A stretch of DNA of 64,000 nt from Phyllobacterium phragmitis. Lineage in GTDB: Bacteria; Pseudomonadota; Alphaproteobacteria; Rhizobiales; Rhizobiaceae. Numbering within the stretch: the stretch's first letter is position 1; each line of letters begins with the position of its first letter. Positions 8,521-18,957 of this stretch are shown here, piece after piece. The stretch lies in assembly GCF_002980495.1 (NCBI RefSeq), contig NZ_PVBR01000025.1, positions 1-64,000 of the forward strand. Direction: 5' to 3'. A model generated the notes under the pieces. It worked only from the letters and a program-made list of their open reading frames with translations, ran no database searches and had not been told where the DNA came from. The translations under genes and the position numbers were made by a program.

Positions 8521-8710
8521 GCGGCATCGCTGAGGCATGGATTCCTGTGACAAGCACAGGAATGACGGAAATAAAACGTCTTCGCCTCTATAAGCAACCG
8601 TTCTGCGGCGGAAACGCCTGCAATTGACCGCCAATAACCAAACCGCCGTCATTCCTGTGCTTGTCACAGGAATCCATGCCTCGTCATCTCCACAGTTCCG
8701 GCGGTGCAGA
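8521..8710. repeat. Composite inverted repeat, family R1
   Basis: A left arm (8521-8568) and a right arm (8644-8710) face each other across about 75 bp. Each arm contains the dyad ATTCCTGTG...CACAGGAAT; the right arm goes on into a conserved CACAGTTCCGGCGGTGCAGAA tail. Near-identical elements are at 44141-44336 and 54009-54216, and a single arm is at 45941-45994. The rest of the 8355-8950 gap shows no gene. Confidence 0.8.
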
Positions 8711-8950
8711 ACACTTAGATTGTGTTGAGGTTTGTCGCTTGAGCGCTGAGCGGACTTCGCATAGAGGAGCCGGCATCGCAGACACATCCCTCATCTCGAC
8801 ACTATTCGAGCAGCGGACGCTTGCCACCGTCGGATTTTTCCGGTTAACACCACGCACCCCAGCGGTTTTCCGCAATACAGCGCCGTGCGCCCTTCCCGGC
8901 GCACAAGGATGCTGTAGATGATCTAGCAAGTTTGCGTCTGGAGCGCGTCG

Positions 8951-9448
8951 ATGTCCATGCCCGATAAAGCCTTCCCCGTTTCCTGGGACCAGTTTCACCG
9001 TGACGCGCGCGCGCTCGCATGGCGTATCGCCGGAATGCAGCACGAATGGCGCGCCATGGTCGCCATCACGCGTGGAGGGCTGGTGCCGGCCGCCATTATC
9101 TGCCGGGAATTGGGCATCCGTCTCATCGAGACCGTCTGCATCGCCTCCTATCATGACTATACCGAACAGGGGAAACTTCAGATCCTGAAAGGCGTCGGCG
9201 CAAGCCTTCTGGAAAATGAAGGGGAAGGCGTTCTGATCGTCGACGACCTCACCGATACCGGCAAGACCGCCGCCATGGTGCGCGAGATGATGCCGAGGGC
9301 ACATTTCGCCACCGTCTACGCCAAGCCGCTCGGCCGTCCGATGGTCGATACCTTCATCACCGAGGTTTCGCAGGACACCTGGATCTATTTCCCCTGGGAC
9401 ATGGGCTTCAGCTATCAGGAGCCTATTTCAAAAGGGCATCGTGGCTAA
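8951..9448 (+). CDS. gpt: Xanthine (guanine) phosphoribosyltransferase
   Basis: 165-aa purine salvage enzyme that makes XMP (and GMP) from the base and PRPP. The PRPP-binding loop [14 protein letters not shown] is at about residues 95-108, and the early [12 protein letters not shown] segment fits the XGPRT family, as does the aromatic C-terminal tail [15 protein letters not shown]. Length matches the bacterial Gpt family. Start is ATG at 8951, with a second in-frame ATG at 8957. It stands alone, transcribed away from the long repeat-filled gap upstream. Confidence 0.92.
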   Translation: MSMPDKAFPVSWDQFHRDARALAWRIAGMQHEWRAMVAITRGGLVPAAIICRELGIRLIETVCIASYHDYTEQGKLQILKGVGASLLENEGEGVLIVDDLTDTGKTAAMVREMMPRAHFATVYAKPLGRPMVDTFITEVSQDTWIYFPWDMGFSYQEPISKGHRG

Positions 9449-9598
9449 GCATCCGCAAACGGTTTTTTAAACAAAAACCTGTGCAGATTGCCGCAAAGTC
9501 AAGATTTTTCGGCGAATTCTTGGCATTTTCCCCATTCCCGCGTTGTTATTTTAACGAATCGACCCATCTTGTGAAGGGATGTTTGGGAAAGAACTGCT

Positions 9599-10084
9599 GT
9601 GAAACTGAACCTGGCTCATATCGTTGCTACCGATAAGCGGATGGAAACCTCATCTGGCCGTTTGCGCCAGGTTGCGGCCCTCGTCTATCGTTATCACGAC
9701 GGCAGGCTGGAAGTGCTGCTGATCACCAGCCGGCGCACGGGCCGCTGGGTTCTTCCCAAGGGCTGGCCGCAGGTCGGCAGAACGCTTTCGCAGGCAGCGC
9801 TTCGCGAGGCATATGAGGAAGCGGGCGTGCGCGGCGCCGTCGCCACCCGGCCTCTCGGCAGCTACGCCTACGAAAAGACCGACCTTCCGCCTGAGGCCAA
9901 CAGCGCCTTTACGGTCGATGTTTTTTCCGTCCGCTTCTCGCATCAGGAAAAGAAATTCCCCGAACGCGGCGAGCGGGAGGACGAATGGGTGACACCTGAA
10001 GAAGCCGCCGAGCGGGTCGATGAACCCGAGCTCAAATCCATCCTGCGCACATTCGGTGCTGCACAGAACATGGCCGCCGAATAG
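9599..10084 (+). CDS. Nudix hydrolase
   Basis: 161-aa Nudix protein of the short rhizobial type related to diphosphoinositol/diadenosine polyphosphate hydrolases. The Nudix box runs from GWPQVGR to REAYEEAGV (about residues 54-78). The first glutamate of the consensus (G-x5-E) is replaced by arginine, while the catalytic REAYEE core is intact. The next blocks, SYAYEKTD and FSVRFSHQEKKFPERGERE, resemble the diphosphoinositol polyphosphate phosphohydrolase subgroup. Start is GTG at 9599; an ATG at 9641 is a possible alternative. Substrate is not deducible. Confidence 0.88.
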   Translation: MKLNLAHIVATDKRMETSSGRLRQVAALVYRYHDGRLEVLLITSRRTGRWVLPKGWPQVGRTLSQAALREAYEEAGVRGAVATRPLGSYAYEKTDLPPEANSAFTVDVFSVRFSHQEKKFPERGEREDEWVTPEEAAERVDEPELKSILRTFGAAQNMAAE

Positions 10085-10213
10085 GCCGGTATCGTCTTCT
10101 CCCTGCAGCGCCTTGCACCCTTGATGTGAATTTCACACCGAAGCAATGACGGATCCTTCCACGCCACGACAACGGCACAGAATGATCCAAAACTCGGTGT
10201 TTCCATGCTGGAA

Positions 10214-10981
10214 TCAGGCCGTATAGCGCTGGAGATCGGCCACCACCACATTGCGCCCGCCCTGTTTGGCGAGATCGAGGTTGCGGTCTGCCTGGCTCAT
10301 CAGGACTTCGATGCTTTGTCCAGGCTTATGGACGGCAAGCCCGATCGAAACCGACAGCTGAAGCCCCTTGATCCCCAGTTCCGGCGATGCTTGCGAAACC
10401 TGTGCCCGCAGCCTTTCCGCGATGATCACCGCCTGCTTGAGGTTCGCTCCTTCCAGAAATACCCCGAACTCCTGTCCGGCGAGCCGTCCCATCAGGTCGC
10501 TTGCCCGTGAATTCTGGCGGATACAGTCCCCGATCAGACCAATGGCGGCATCCCCAACCCCATGGCCGAAACGGTCGTTGATGACCTTGAAATGATCGGC
10601 GTCGATATAGGCGAAGACACCGACACTGCGCTCGGCATCCTTCATGAAGGCCGCAAGGCGCTGCATGAAGGCGCTGCGATTGAGAAGGCCGCTCATCCCG
10701 TCGCTTTGCAGCAACTCCGACATGGTGGCGTTCGCCACGGTCAGCCGCTCGCGCAAAATCATGCCGTAGATGATGGCAGGGAGCGAAACCGCCGCGGTGA
10801 TCAGGCCGGAAATGAGAAATTCGAACCGCAATCGCTGTGCGCCCATCGGCGCGTAGTAGAGATAGACGAGCAACTCCACCCCGGCGAGGATGCAGGCGAA
10901 CCAGATGATGACGTTCTTGGCGATCTCACCCGCTCTCAGCTTCATTTCCATGCGCATGTTCCAGCCATTGCGGACATGCAT
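10214..10981 (-). CDS. Membrane GGDEF-domain protein with altered signature
   Basis: 255-aa protein with two predicted membrane helices (about 21-43 and 52-75) and a cytoplasmic GGDEF domain (about 90-250). The metal-binding stretch around Asp127 (IDADHFKVINDRFGHGVGD) is intact. The signature motif reads AGQEF (residues 168-172) instead of GG(D/E)EF, and an RxxD inhibitory-site motif (Arg159-Asp162) sits five residues before it. Active enzymes make cyclic di-GMP from GTP. The Gln for Asp/Glu change makes activity doubtful, so it may be a c-di-GMP sensor or a degenerate cyclase. Start is the first ATG; others lie at residues 9, 11 and 13. Confidence 0.87.
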   Translation of the reverse strand: MHVRNGWNMRMEMKLRAGEIAKNVIIWFACILAGVELLVYLYYAPMGAQRLRFEFLISGLITAAVSLPAIIYGMILRERLTVANATMSELLQSDGMSGLLNRSAFMQRLAAFMKDAERSVGVFAYIDADHFKVINDRFGHGVGDAAIGLIGDCIRQNSRASDLMGRLAGQEFGVFLEGANLKQAVIIAERLRAQVSQASPELGIKGLQLSVSIGLAVHKPGQSIEVLMSQADRNLDLAKQGGRNVVVADLQRYTA

Positions 10982-11127
10982 ATTTGAAAATACTTAAAAA
11001 CATGTTCAGGCAGGAAATAGCCAGAGCCGATGCGGGCCGAACCTCTCCTTCAAACCTCCGATTTCCGGCAAATGCGGGCTCTCTATAATAGCAAGTCATG
11101 GCTGTTGCCGACCGTCCTTTCTCCCCG

Positions 11128-11136
11128 TTATCCACA
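11128..11136 (+). promoter_or_regulatory. Perfect DnaA box
   Basis: TTATCCACA, the strict DnaA consensus, lies about 520 bp upstream of the ribonucleotide reductase gene in a 670-bp gene-free region. A single box does not make an origin, but it could link reductase transcription to replication initiation. Confidence 0.4.
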
Positions 11137-11401
11137 TAACCGACACACAAGATGTTGAGGTCATAAATTTGAAACAAACCAACCCTTGACGCTTTGGTCC
11201 GAGTCACATTTTATGATCTTATCGTTTTGTTTGTGGCGTGGCCGGGCGTTTGAGCGCCGGCTTTTCATCCGATATCAGAGCCTGTTTTGACGGAATATGC
11301 GTGTACCCGCACGCAAATTGCGGTCAGGTTTTTTTGTGCCGGATTTGTGGGGACAGCGATATGCGAGGATCGCTGACCCAAAAAGCGGGAATGATGCGTT
11401 A

Positions 11402-11448
11402 ACACAACATTTAGTGTTTGCATCGATAATTAGCACCAGATAATGTGA
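11402..11448 (+). promoter_or_regulatory. Tandem NrdR boxes upstream of nrdJ
   Basis: Two 16-bp sites resembling the NrdR consensus acaCwAtATaTwGtgt: ACACAACATTTAGTGT at 11402-11417 and GCACCAGATAATGTGA at 11433-11448. Their starts are 31 bp apart, the three-turn spacing typical of NrdR box pairs. They lie about 205-250 bp before the start codon of the class II reductase. NrdR is the (d)ATP-sensing repressor of ribonucleotide reductase genes, so repression of nrdJ by NrdR is likely. Confidence 0.78.
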
Positions 11449-11651
11449 GAATCCCGTTTGCGGGATCATAATCATCAGGTGTCAGCAGATGGACCCACGC
11501 GGCTCCCCGAAGAAGGTCTCGAGAGACCGGAGGGCGGCCGCGGTAAGGGAGAGCCGGTTTCGAAACGCGAAGCCGGATACGGCGGACATGCGGCCGGCCC
11601 GTGTCAGGGATACAAAAGACGCGGGAAGTCGCTATATAATACAAGATATGG

Positions 11652-14600
11652 ATGGCCCCAATGAAGATCGAACGTCGTTTCACGAAGGACAATCAGTCGG
11701 CCTATGCGGATATCGCATTCCGTAAGGCGACGAGCGAGATCAAGAATCCCGACGGTTCCGTGGTGTTCCGCCTGGAGGGTATCGACGTGCCGACCCAGTT
11801 CAGCCAGGTCGCGGCCGACATTCTGGCGCAGAAATATTTCCGCAAGGCCGGCGTGCCCGCAAGGCTGAAGAAGGTCGAGGAAAACGCGGTGCCGTCATGG
11901 CTGTGGCGTTCGGTTGCCGATGAGGAGGCGCTCTCCGCCCTCCCCGAATCCGAGCGCTACGGTTCGGAAATGGATGCAAGGCAGGTCTTCGACCGGCTGG
12001 CCGGCACCTGGACCTATTGGGGCTGGAAGGGCGGCTATTTCGATTCCGAGGAAGACGCCCGCGCCTTCATGGACGAGCTCTGCTACATGCTCGCCACCCA
12101 GCGCGTCGCGCCGAATTCGCCGCAATGGTTCAATACCGGCCTGCATTGGGCCTATGGCATCGATGGTCCGGGCCAGGGCCATTTCTATGTCGACTGGCAG
12201 ACCGGCAAGCTGACCAAGTCCAAATCGGCCTATGAGCATCCGCAGCCGCATGCCTGCTTCATCCAGTCCGTCGGCGACGACCTCGTCAATGAGGGCGGCA
12301 TCATGGATCTGTGGGTGCGCGAGGCGCGCCTGTTCAAATACGGCTCCGGCACAGGCTCCAATTTCTCCTATCTGCGCGGCGAAGGCGAAAAGCTTTCCGG
12401 CGGCGGCAAATCGTCGGGCCTGATGTCCTTCCTCAAGATCGGCGACCGCGCGGCGGGCGCCATCAAGTCGGGCGGCACCACGCGCCGCGCCGCCAAGATG
12501 GTCGTGGTCGACATCGACCATCCCGACATCGAGGAATATATCGACTGGAAGGTGAAGGAAGAGCAGAAGGTCGCAGCCCTCGTCACCGGCTCGAAGATCG
12601 TCAAGCAGCATCTGGCCGCCATCATGAAGGCCTGCGTCAACTGCGAAGCCGACAATGGCGATTGCTATGAACCGGCGAAGAACCCGGCGCTGAAGCGCGA
12701 GATCAAGGCAGCCAAGAAGAACCAGGTCCCGGAAAACTACGTCAAGCGCGTCATCCAGTTCGCCAGGCAGGGCTATACCGATATCCAGTTCAAGACCTAC
12801 GACACGGATTGGGATTCGGAAGCCTATCTCACCGTTTCCGGCCAGAATTCGAACAATTCCGTCTCGCTGAAGGATGAATTCCTGCGCGCCGTCGAAAATG
12901 ACGGCAACTGGAACCTGACCGCCCGCAAGGACGGCAGGGTTCTCAAGACGTTGAAGGCGCGCGATCTCTGGGAGAAGATCGGCTATGCCGCCTGGGCGTC
13001 CGCCGATCCGGGCCTGCATTTCAACACGACGATGAACGACTGGCACACCTGCCCCGCCGCCGGCCCGATCCGCGCATCGAACCCGTGCTCGGAATACATG
13101 TTCCTCGACGATACGGCCTGCAATCTCGCCTCGATCAACCTCCTGACCTATCGCGGCAAGGACGGCAAGTTCGACGTCGAGGCCTATGAGCACACCGTCC
13201 GCCTGTGGACCATCGTTCTCGAAGTCTCGGTGATGATGGCGCAGTTCCCGTCGAAGGAAATCGCCAAGCTCTCCTATGAATACCGCACGCTGGGCCTCGG
13301 CTACGCCAATATCGGCGGCCTGCTCATGACCTCCGGCATCCCCTATGATTCCGATGAAGGCCGCGCCATCGGCGGTTCGCTGACGGCGATCATGACCGGC
13401 ATTTCCTATGCCACCTCGGCCGAAATGGCCAATGAGCTCGGCACCTTCCCCGGCTATAAGCCGAACGAAGCCAACATGCTGCGCGTCATCCGCAACCATC
13501 GCCGCGCCGCCCATGGCGAAGGCCAGGGCTATGAGGGGCTCGCCGTCAATCCCGTTCCCCTGAAGGCCGGGGATTGCCCCGATCAGACGCTGATCGAACA
13601 TGCGAAAGCTGCCTGGGACAAGGCGCTGGAGCTCGGCCAGAAGCACGGCTACCGCAATGCCCAGACGACCGTCATCGCGCCCACCGGCACGATCGGCCTG
13701 GTGATGGATTGCGACACCACCGGCATCGAGCCCGATTTCGCCCTGGTGAAGTTCAAGAAGCTTGCCGGCGGCGGCTATTTCAAGATCATCAACCGCGCCG
13801 TGCCGGAGGCCCTGCGCACGCTCGGCTACACTGAAAGCCAGATCGCCGAGATCGAGGCCTATGCCGTCGGCCACGGCAATCTCAACCAGGCGCCGGCGGT
13901 CAATCCCGGCTCGCTCAAGGCCAAAGGCTTCACCGATGAGAAGATCGAGGCGCTGAACGGCGCGCTGAAATCCGCCTTCGACATCAAATTCGTCTTCAAC
14001 CAGTGGACGCTCGGCGCCGACTGGCTGAAGGAAACCTTCGGCTTCACCCAGGAACAGCTCGACGATTTCTCCTTCGAGCTTCTGCCGGCCCTCGGTTTTG
14101 CGAAGAAGGACATCGAAGCCGCCAATATCCATGTCTGCGGCGCCATGACCCTCGAGGCTGCCCCCTTCCTGAAGGAAGAGCACTACCCGGTCTTCGATTG
14201 CGCCAATCCGTGCGGCAAGGTCGGCAAGCGCTATCTCTCGGTCGAAAGCCATATCCGCATGATGGCGGCCGCCCAGCCCTTCATCTCCGGCGCGATCTCC
14301 AAGACGATCAACATGCCGAACGAAGCCACCGTCGAGGATTGCAAGAGCGCCTACATGCTGTCCTGGAAGCTGGCGCTCAAGGCCAATGCGCTTTACCGCG
14401 ACGGCTCCAAGCTCTCGCAGCCGCTCAATTCCTCCCTCATCGCCGATGATGAGGATGACGAGGACGATGCGATCGAGACGCTGATCGAATCGCCGGCGTC
14501 CGCCCGTGCGGTGCAGATCACCGAGAAGATCGTCGAAAGAATCGTCGAGAAGGTGGTGCGCGAGCGCGAGAAGCTGCCCAATCGCCGCCAGGGCTATACC

Positions 14601-15464
14601 CAGAAGGCCGTGGTCGGCGGTCATAAAGTCTACGTCCATACCGGCGAATTCGGCGACGGCCGCCTCGGCGAGATCTTCATCGACATGCACAAGGAAGGAG
14701 CAGCCTTCCGTGCGATGATGAACAATTTCGCCATCGCGATTTCGATTGGGCTGCAATATGGCGTGCCGCTGGAGGAATATGTGGAGGCCTTCACCTTCAC
14801 CAAGTTCGAGCCCGCCGGCATCGTCCAGGGCAATGACGCGATCAAGAACGCCACGTCGATCCTCGACTATGTGTTCCGCGAGCTCGCCGTTTCCTATCTC
14901 GGCCGTCACGATCTCGCCCATGTCGACACCAGCGATTTCTCCAATACCGCACTCGGCAAGGGCATTCAGGAAGGCAAGACCAATCTGCTTTCGACCGGCT
15001 GGACACGCGGCTACAAGCCGACGCTGGTTTCGGGCAGCTCCGAGCCCAAGGGGTCGGCAGCCGCCTCCCCGGCGAAGGCTTCCCCTCCGAAAGCCTCTAA
15101 TGTGACGGCGCTGAAATCAGCTCCCGCAGCAAGTGCCGCGCCCGGCAACCGCCCGGCCATCGGTCTTGTGACCGACGGCGCCACCGCCTTCAAACGCGAT
15201 TATGAGGAACGCCCGGCGGGCTTTGCCGAAGACGGTCCCGAAGACGCGACGGCGCTCTTCTCCGACCAGGCCGCTGCCGAGGCGGCGAGTGCCAAGACCG
15301 ATGCCCAGAATGAGGCCAAGAAGATCGAGGCCGACCGTCGGATGAAATCGATGATGCAGGGCTATACCGGCGACAGCTGCTCGGAGTGCCAGAATTTCAC
15401 CATGGTGCGCAACGGCACCTGCCTGAAATGCGACACCTGCGGCGCGACCAGCGGCTGCAGCTGA
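11652..15464 (+). CDS. nrdJ: Vitamin B12-dependent (class II) ribonucleotide reductase
   Basis: 1270-aa adenosylcobalamin-dependent reductase that makes deoxyribonucleotides without oxygen dependence. The catalytic domain contains the [21 protein letters not shown] segment (about residue 476 on). An acidic DDEDDEDD linker follows near residue 935, and the protein ends in a cysteine-rich zinc-ribbon-like tail (CSECQNF...[13 protein letters not shown]) that supplies reducing cysteines. Length agrees with the long rhizobial class II enzymes. Start is ATG at 11652 or at 11661 (MKIERRF, the family-like N-terminus); neither has a strong Shine-Dalgarno. It depends on the cobalamin made by the cob genes further right in the window. 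Confidence 0.96.
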   Translation: MAPMKIERRFTKDNQSAYADIAFRKATSEIKNPDGSVVFRLEGIDVPTQFSQVAADILAQKYFRKAGVPARLKKVEENAVPSWLWRSVADEEALSALPESERYGSEMDARQVFDRLAGTWTYWGWKGGYFDSEEDARAFMDELCYMLATQRVAPNSPQWFNTGLHWAYGIDGPGQGHFYVDWQTGKLTKSKSAYEHPQPHACFIQSVGDDLVNEGGIMDLWVREARLFKYGSGTGSNFSYLRGEGEKLSGGGKSSGLMSFLKIGDRAAGAIKSGGTTRRAAKMVVVDIDHPDIEEYIDWKVKEEQKVAALVTGSKIVKQHLAAIMKACVNCEADNGDCYEPAKNPALKREIKAAKKNQVPENYVKRVIQFARQGYTDIQFKTYDTDWDSEAYLTVSGQNSNNSVSLKDEFLRAVENDGNWNLTARKDGRVLKTLKARDLWEKIGYAAWASADPGLHFNTTMNDWHTCPAAGPIRASNPCSEYMFLDDTACNLASINLLTYRGKDGKFDVEAYEHTVRLWTIVLEVSVMMAQFPSKEIAKLSYEYRTLGLGYANIGGLLMTSGIPYDSDEGRAIGGSLTAIMTGISYATSAEMANELGTFPGYKPNEANMLRVIRNHRRAAHGEGQGYEGLAVNPVPLKAGDCPDQTLIEHAKAAWDKALELGQKHGYRNAQTTVIAPTGTIGLVMDCDTTGIEPDFALVKFKKLAGGGYFKIINRAVPEALRTLGYTESQIAEIEAYAVGHGNLNQAPAVNPGSLKAKGFTDEKIEALNGALKSAFDIKFVFNQWTLGADWLKETFGFTQEQLDDFSFELLPALGFAKKDIEAANIHVCGAMTLEAAPFLKEEHYPVFDCANPCGKVGKRYLSVESHIRMMAAAQPFISGAISKTINMPNEATVEDCKSAYMLSWKLALKANALYRDGSKLSQPLNSSLIADDEDDEDDAIETLIESPASARAVQITEKIVERIVEKVVREREKLPNRRQGYTQKAVVGGHKVYVHTGEFGDGRLGEIFIDMHKEGAAFRAMMNNFAIAISIGLQYGVPLEEYVEAFTFTKFEPAGIVQGNDAIKNATSILDYVFRELAVSYLGRHDLAHVDTSDFSNTALGKGIQEGKTNLLSTGWTRGYKPTLVSGSSEPKGSAAASPAKASPPKASNVTALKSAPAASAAPGNRPAIGLVTDGATAFKRDYEERPAGFAEDGPEDATALFSDQAAAEAASAKTDAQNEAKKIEADRRMKSMMQGYTGDSCSECQNFTMVRNGTCLKCDTCGATSGCS

Positions 15465-15528
15465 ATATCTATTGTCTGTGTGCGGAGGGCAGCTGGTCTG
15501 TCCTCCCGTAGCCTAAAACGTATGGTTT

Positions 15529-16071
15529 TTATGCATTAAGCCGGGCCATGCTGAGCGCATCGACATAGCAGCCGGCTCTGAATGCGAAGGCCCGGTTTAT
15601 GCCCTCCCGCTGAAACCCGAACCTCTCGTAAAGACGAATCGCTGGCTCGTTGTCGACATAAACGGTGAGCTCAAGGCGCTTGAGTGCCAGCCAATTGTCG
15701 GCTGCGTCAACGAGCGCCCCCAGCAGAGCCGTTCCAATCCCCTCGCCCCGGTGATCATCATGGACGCCCATGCCGATTCCAGCGCAGTGAGAACGGCGCC
15801 CCCTGTGCCGGTTGAGACCTGCATGCCCGACGAGGCGGCCTTCGAGCACCGCGACGATGTTGAGTGTATCCGCGCTTTGATTTTCCAACCATTTCCGGGT
15901 TCCTTCGATGGTTTGGAACGGCAACCGCAAGGTACCCGCTCGAAATCCGGGTAGATTGACAAGCGCAGCCAGGGCTTCGCAGTCCTCGACACGCGTTGCG
16001 CGTATGGTAAGGCCACCAGCGCCCGCATTGGGCCGGATGTTTCGGTTCGAAGGATCACTATCGGATGTCAT
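15529..16071 (-). CDS. GNAT-family N-acetyltransferase
   Basis: 180-aa GCN5-type acetyltransferase. The acetyl-CoA site motif A is visible as HDDHRGEGIGTALLGALVDAA, followed by LTVYVDNEPAIRLYERFGFQREG, the usual motif B region. It resembles the YhhY-like group that acetylates small molecules or amino acids; the substrate is unknown. The frame is open upstream to 16149, but the ATG at 16071 has GGAGAG seven bases before it. It converges with nrdJ. Confidence 0.88.
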   Translation of the reverse strand: MTSDSDPSNRNIRPNAGAGGLTIRATRVEDCEALAALVNLPGFRAGTLRLPFQTIEGTRKWLENQSADTLNIVAVLEGRLVGHAGLNRHRGRRSHCAGIGMGVHDDHRGEGIGTALLGALVDAADNWLALKRLELTVYVDNEPAIRLYERFGFQREGINRAFAFRAGCYVDALSMARLNA

Positions 16072-16525
16072 TTTCGCTCTCCAGTTTAACCAGGGAGAGC
16101 GGGGATCCCTGAACCCCTGCTCGACCTTGGCAGGGTACACAGGGCTCAAGAAGCGTGACTAATGCAACGCCGACCCTGCTCCCCCATCCAGGAGCATGGT
16201 TGCAACAGTCATCATTGAAGTCGTCGCTATCATGGAATGCATTATAGCATTGAAGAACGTTACGACAATCACTCTTGGAAGCTGAGGCCGCAACCAGCGA
16301 TAACAGCGCTATTCTTCCCAACAGTGCATTTCTTCTCGACGTACCCGTTCAAGATGGGCATTCTTATGGAATATCCGTCCGTTCCGTCGATTCCGTACGG
16401 GCAATCTCCGGAAATGCACCGCCAGATCTCGATTTCATCAAGACCGGCCAATTCTTGGAGCTTTTCATGTCGACAAGCCTTATGATCGCCACCCTGCTTT
16501 CTAACCGAGTGGAAGGGCAATCGGC
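16072..16525. other. Intergenic region upstream of the bd oxidase operon
   Basis: About 450 bases without a convincing gene. A short dyad AATGC...GCATT (around 16234-16249) lies in the middle and could be an operator. No clear terminator or repeat family is seen. Confidence 0.35.
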
Positions 16526-17944
16526 ATGTTCGGCCTGACGGCGCTGGAACTGGCGCGTATCCAGTTCGGTTTCACCATCTCGTTCCACATCATCTTCCCG
16601 GCGATCACCATCGGGCTTGCCAGCTATCTCGTCGTCCTCGAAGGCTTGTGGCTCTGGAAGCGCGACAGCGTCTATCGCGATCTCTACCATTTCTGGATAA
16701 AGGTCTTCGCCATCAACTTCGCCATGGGCGTCGTCTCCGGCCTGGTCATGGCCTATCAGTTCGGCACCAATTGGAGTTATTTCTCGTCGTTTGCCGGCGG
16801 CATCACCGGTCCCCTGCTCGCCTATGAGGTGTTGACCGCGTTTTTCCTCGAGGCGGGCTTTCTCGGCGTCATGCTGTTCGGCTGGAACAAGGTCGGCCCG
16901 GGCCTGCACTGGTTCGCCACGATCATGGTGGCAGGCGGAACATTGATCTCCGCCTTCTGGATCCTGGCTTCCAACAGTTGGATGCAGACGCCGCAGGGTT
17001 TCGAGATCATCGACGGAAGGGTGGTTCCCGTCGACTGGCTGGCCGTCATCTTCAATCCGTCGTTCCCTTTCAGGCTGGCGCATATGACGGTCGCCGCCTA
17101 TCTCGCCACCGCGCTTTTCGTCGGCGCCTCCGGCGCGTGGCATCTCTTGCGCGGCGACAATACGCGGGCGACCCGCACCATGCTGTCGATGGCCATGTGG
17201 ATGGTCGCCATCGTCGCGCCCATCCAGATCGCCATCGGCGACGCCCATGGGCTGAATACGCTGAAGCACCAGCCGGCCAAGATCGCCGCGGTGGAAGGCC
17301 ATTGGGAGAACAAGCCGGGCGAATCCCTCCCGCTCATCCTGTTCGGCCTGCCCGACATGGAGGCCGAGACGACCCGCTATGCCGTGCAGATCCCCGATAT
17401 CGGCAGCCTCATCCTCACGCATCAATGGGGCGGCACGATCCCCGGCCTGAAGGAATTCGCCAAGGAGGACCGGCCGAATGCGACCATCGTGTTCTGGACC
17501 TTCCGCATCATGGTCGGGCTTGGATTTCTCATGCTCCTCCTCGGCCTCACCAGCCTTTGGCTGCGGTATAGGGGGAGATTGTATAAGTCGAAGCCGTTCC
17601 TGCGTTTCGCGCTCGCCATGGGGCCTGCTGGCCTCATCGCGATCCTGGCGGGATGGTACACCACCGAAATCGGACGCCAGCCCTGGGTGGTCTACGGCGT
17701 CATGCGCACCAAGGATGCCGTCTCCGACCATTCGGCGCTGGCCATGTCCACCACGCTCGGCCTGTTCATCGTGATGTATTTCGTCGTCTTCGGAACGGGC
17801 GTCAGCTACATGCTGAAGCTGGTGGCGAAAGGCCCCGACAAATTCGAGGATGCCAGGGAACATGGGCAGACGGAGCGGGCGGCGCGGCCGCTCTCCGCCG
17901 TCCCCGACAATATCGATCCGGCTCCTGGAAAACGTGAGGATTAA
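16526..17944 (+). CDS. cioA: Cytochrome bd-type quinol oxidase subunit I (cyanide-insensitive type)
   Basis: 472-aa multi-pass inner membrane subunit carrying the haems and the quinol site. The N-terminus (ELARIQFGFTISFHIIFPA) provides the haem ligand His21, and the conserved GRQPWVVYGVMRT block lies near residue 390. The quinol loop between helices VI and VII is short, which marks the CioA/bd-II-like cyanide-insensitive branch rather than long-loop CydA. It is followed after five bases by subunit II and then a tiny third subunit, so the oxidase operon is complete. It reduces oxygen to water with quinol at low oxygen or under respiratory poisons. Confidence 0.92.
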   Translation: MFGLTALELARIQFGFTISFHIIFPAITIGLASYLVVLEGLWLWKRDSVYRDLYHFWIKVFAINFAMGVVSGLVMAYQFGTNWSYFSSFAGGITGPLLAYEVLTAFFLEAGFLGVMLFGWNKVGPGLHWFATIMVAGGTLISAFWILASNSWMQTPQGFEIIDGRVVPVDWLAVIFNPSFPFRLAHMTVAAYLATALFVGASGAWHLLRGDNTRATRTMLSMAMWMVAIVAPIQIAIGDAHGLNTLKHQPAKIAAVEGHWENKPGESLPLILFGLPDMEAETTRYAVQIPDIGSLILTHQWGGTIPGLKEFAKEDRPNATIVFWTFRIMVGLGFLMLLLGLTSLWLRYRGRLYKSKPFLRFALAMGPAGLIAILAGWYTTEIGRQPWVVYGVMRTKDAVSDHSALAMSTTLGLFIVMYFVVFGTGVSYMLKLVAKGPDKFEDAREHGQTERAARPLSAVPDNIDPAPGKRED

Positions 17945-17949
17945 ATATC

Positions 17950-18957
17950 ATGGGTATCGATCTTCCGCTGATCTGGGCCATCATCATCGCCTTCGGCCTG
18001 ATGATGTACGTCATCATGGACGGTTTCGATCTCGGGATCGGCATCATCTTTCCCTTCGTGCGTGACCGCACAGACCGCGACACGATGGTCAATACCGTGG
18101 CGCCCGTATGGGACGGCAACGAAACATGGCTCGCCATGGGCGGCGCGGGCCTGCTGGCAGCGTTTCCGCTGGCCTATTCGGTTGTCCTCAGCGCGCTTTA
18201 CCTGCCGCTGGTGACGATGCTCGCCGGCCTGATCTGGCGAGGCGTCGCCTTCGAGTTCCGCTTCAAATCGGATGAATCCCACAAGCCGTTCTGGGACAAG
18301 GCCTTTGCCTGGGGTTCCTATATCGCGACCTTCTCGCAAGGCATGATCCTCGGATCCTTCATCAACGGCTTTACGGTCGTCGACGGCGGCTATCACGAAG
18401 GTGCGCTCGCCTGGATAACCCCGTTCAGCATCTTCACCGGTGCCGCCCTCGTCGTCGCCTATGCGCTTCTCGGCTGCACCTGGCTGATCATGAAGACCGA
18501 GGGAGCGCTGCAGCAGCAGATGCGGGCATTCGCATGGCCCGGCACGCTCGCCCTGCTCATCATGATCGGCATCGTCAGCATATGGACGCCGCTCATCCAC
18601 CCCGGCGTCGCCGCCCGCTGGTTCTCCCTGCCCAACATGTTCTACTTCGCGCCCGTCCCCGTGCTGGTGCTGGTCGTGGCGTACCTGATGCTCCGCGTGC
18701 TGCGCGGCGAGCCGCACGCCTCACCCTTCGTGTTGACGCTGCTGCTGCTGTTCCTCGGCTATACCGGCCTTGCCATCAGCCTCTGGCCGAACATCATCCC
18801 GCCCTCGATCTCCATCTGGGATGCCGCCGGTCCGCCGCAAAGCCTGGGCTTCGCCCTGGTGGGCGCACTGTTCATCATCCCCTTCATTCTCGCCTACACC
18901 GCGTGGTCCTATTATGTCTTCCGCGGCAAGGTCAAAGCCGGCGAGGGTTATCACTGA
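17950..18957 (+). CDS. cioB: Cytochrome bd-type quinol oxidase subunit II
   Basis: 335-aa multi-pass membrane protein of the CydB/CioB family. The first helix has the conserved MMYVIMDGFDLGIGIIFPF, followed by VAPVWDGNETWLAMGGAGLL and WRGVAFEFRFK, all standard family blocks. It lies five bases after subunit I and overlaps the start of a 47-aa gene by the ATGA arrangement. Subunit II pairs with subunit I in the inner membrane. Confidence 0.93.
   Translation: MGIDLPLIWAIIIAFGLMMYVIMDGFDLGIGIIFPFVRDRTDRDTMVNTVAPVWDGNETWLAMGGAGLLAAFPLAYSVVLSALYLPLVTMLAGLIWRGVAFEFRFKSDESHKPFWDKAFAWGSYIATFSQGMILGSFINGFTVVDGGYHEGALAWITPFSIFTGAALVVAYALLGCTWLIMKTEGALQQQMRAFAWPGTLALLIMIGIVSIWTPLIHPGVAARWFSLPNMFYFAPVPVLVLVVAYLMLRVLRGEPHASPFVLTLLLLFLGYTGLAISLWPNIIPPSISIWDAAGPPQSLGFALVGALFIIPFILAYTAWSYYVFRGKVKAGEGYH

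Noticed and set aside
11128-11136. Replication origin near the DnaA box
   Set aside because: Only one perfect box, no clear cluster or AT-rich unwinding region, and no origin-linked genes.
11895-14921. 1008-aa open frame on the minus strand opposite nrdJ
   Set aside because: It is the mirror of a highly GC-biased true gene; composition is low-complexity for a protein, with no domain, and nrdJ is certain on the other strand.
15483-15508. Terminator after nrdJ
   Set aside because: A GGAGG/CCTCC stem is present, but it has mismatches and no T-run, so support is too weak.
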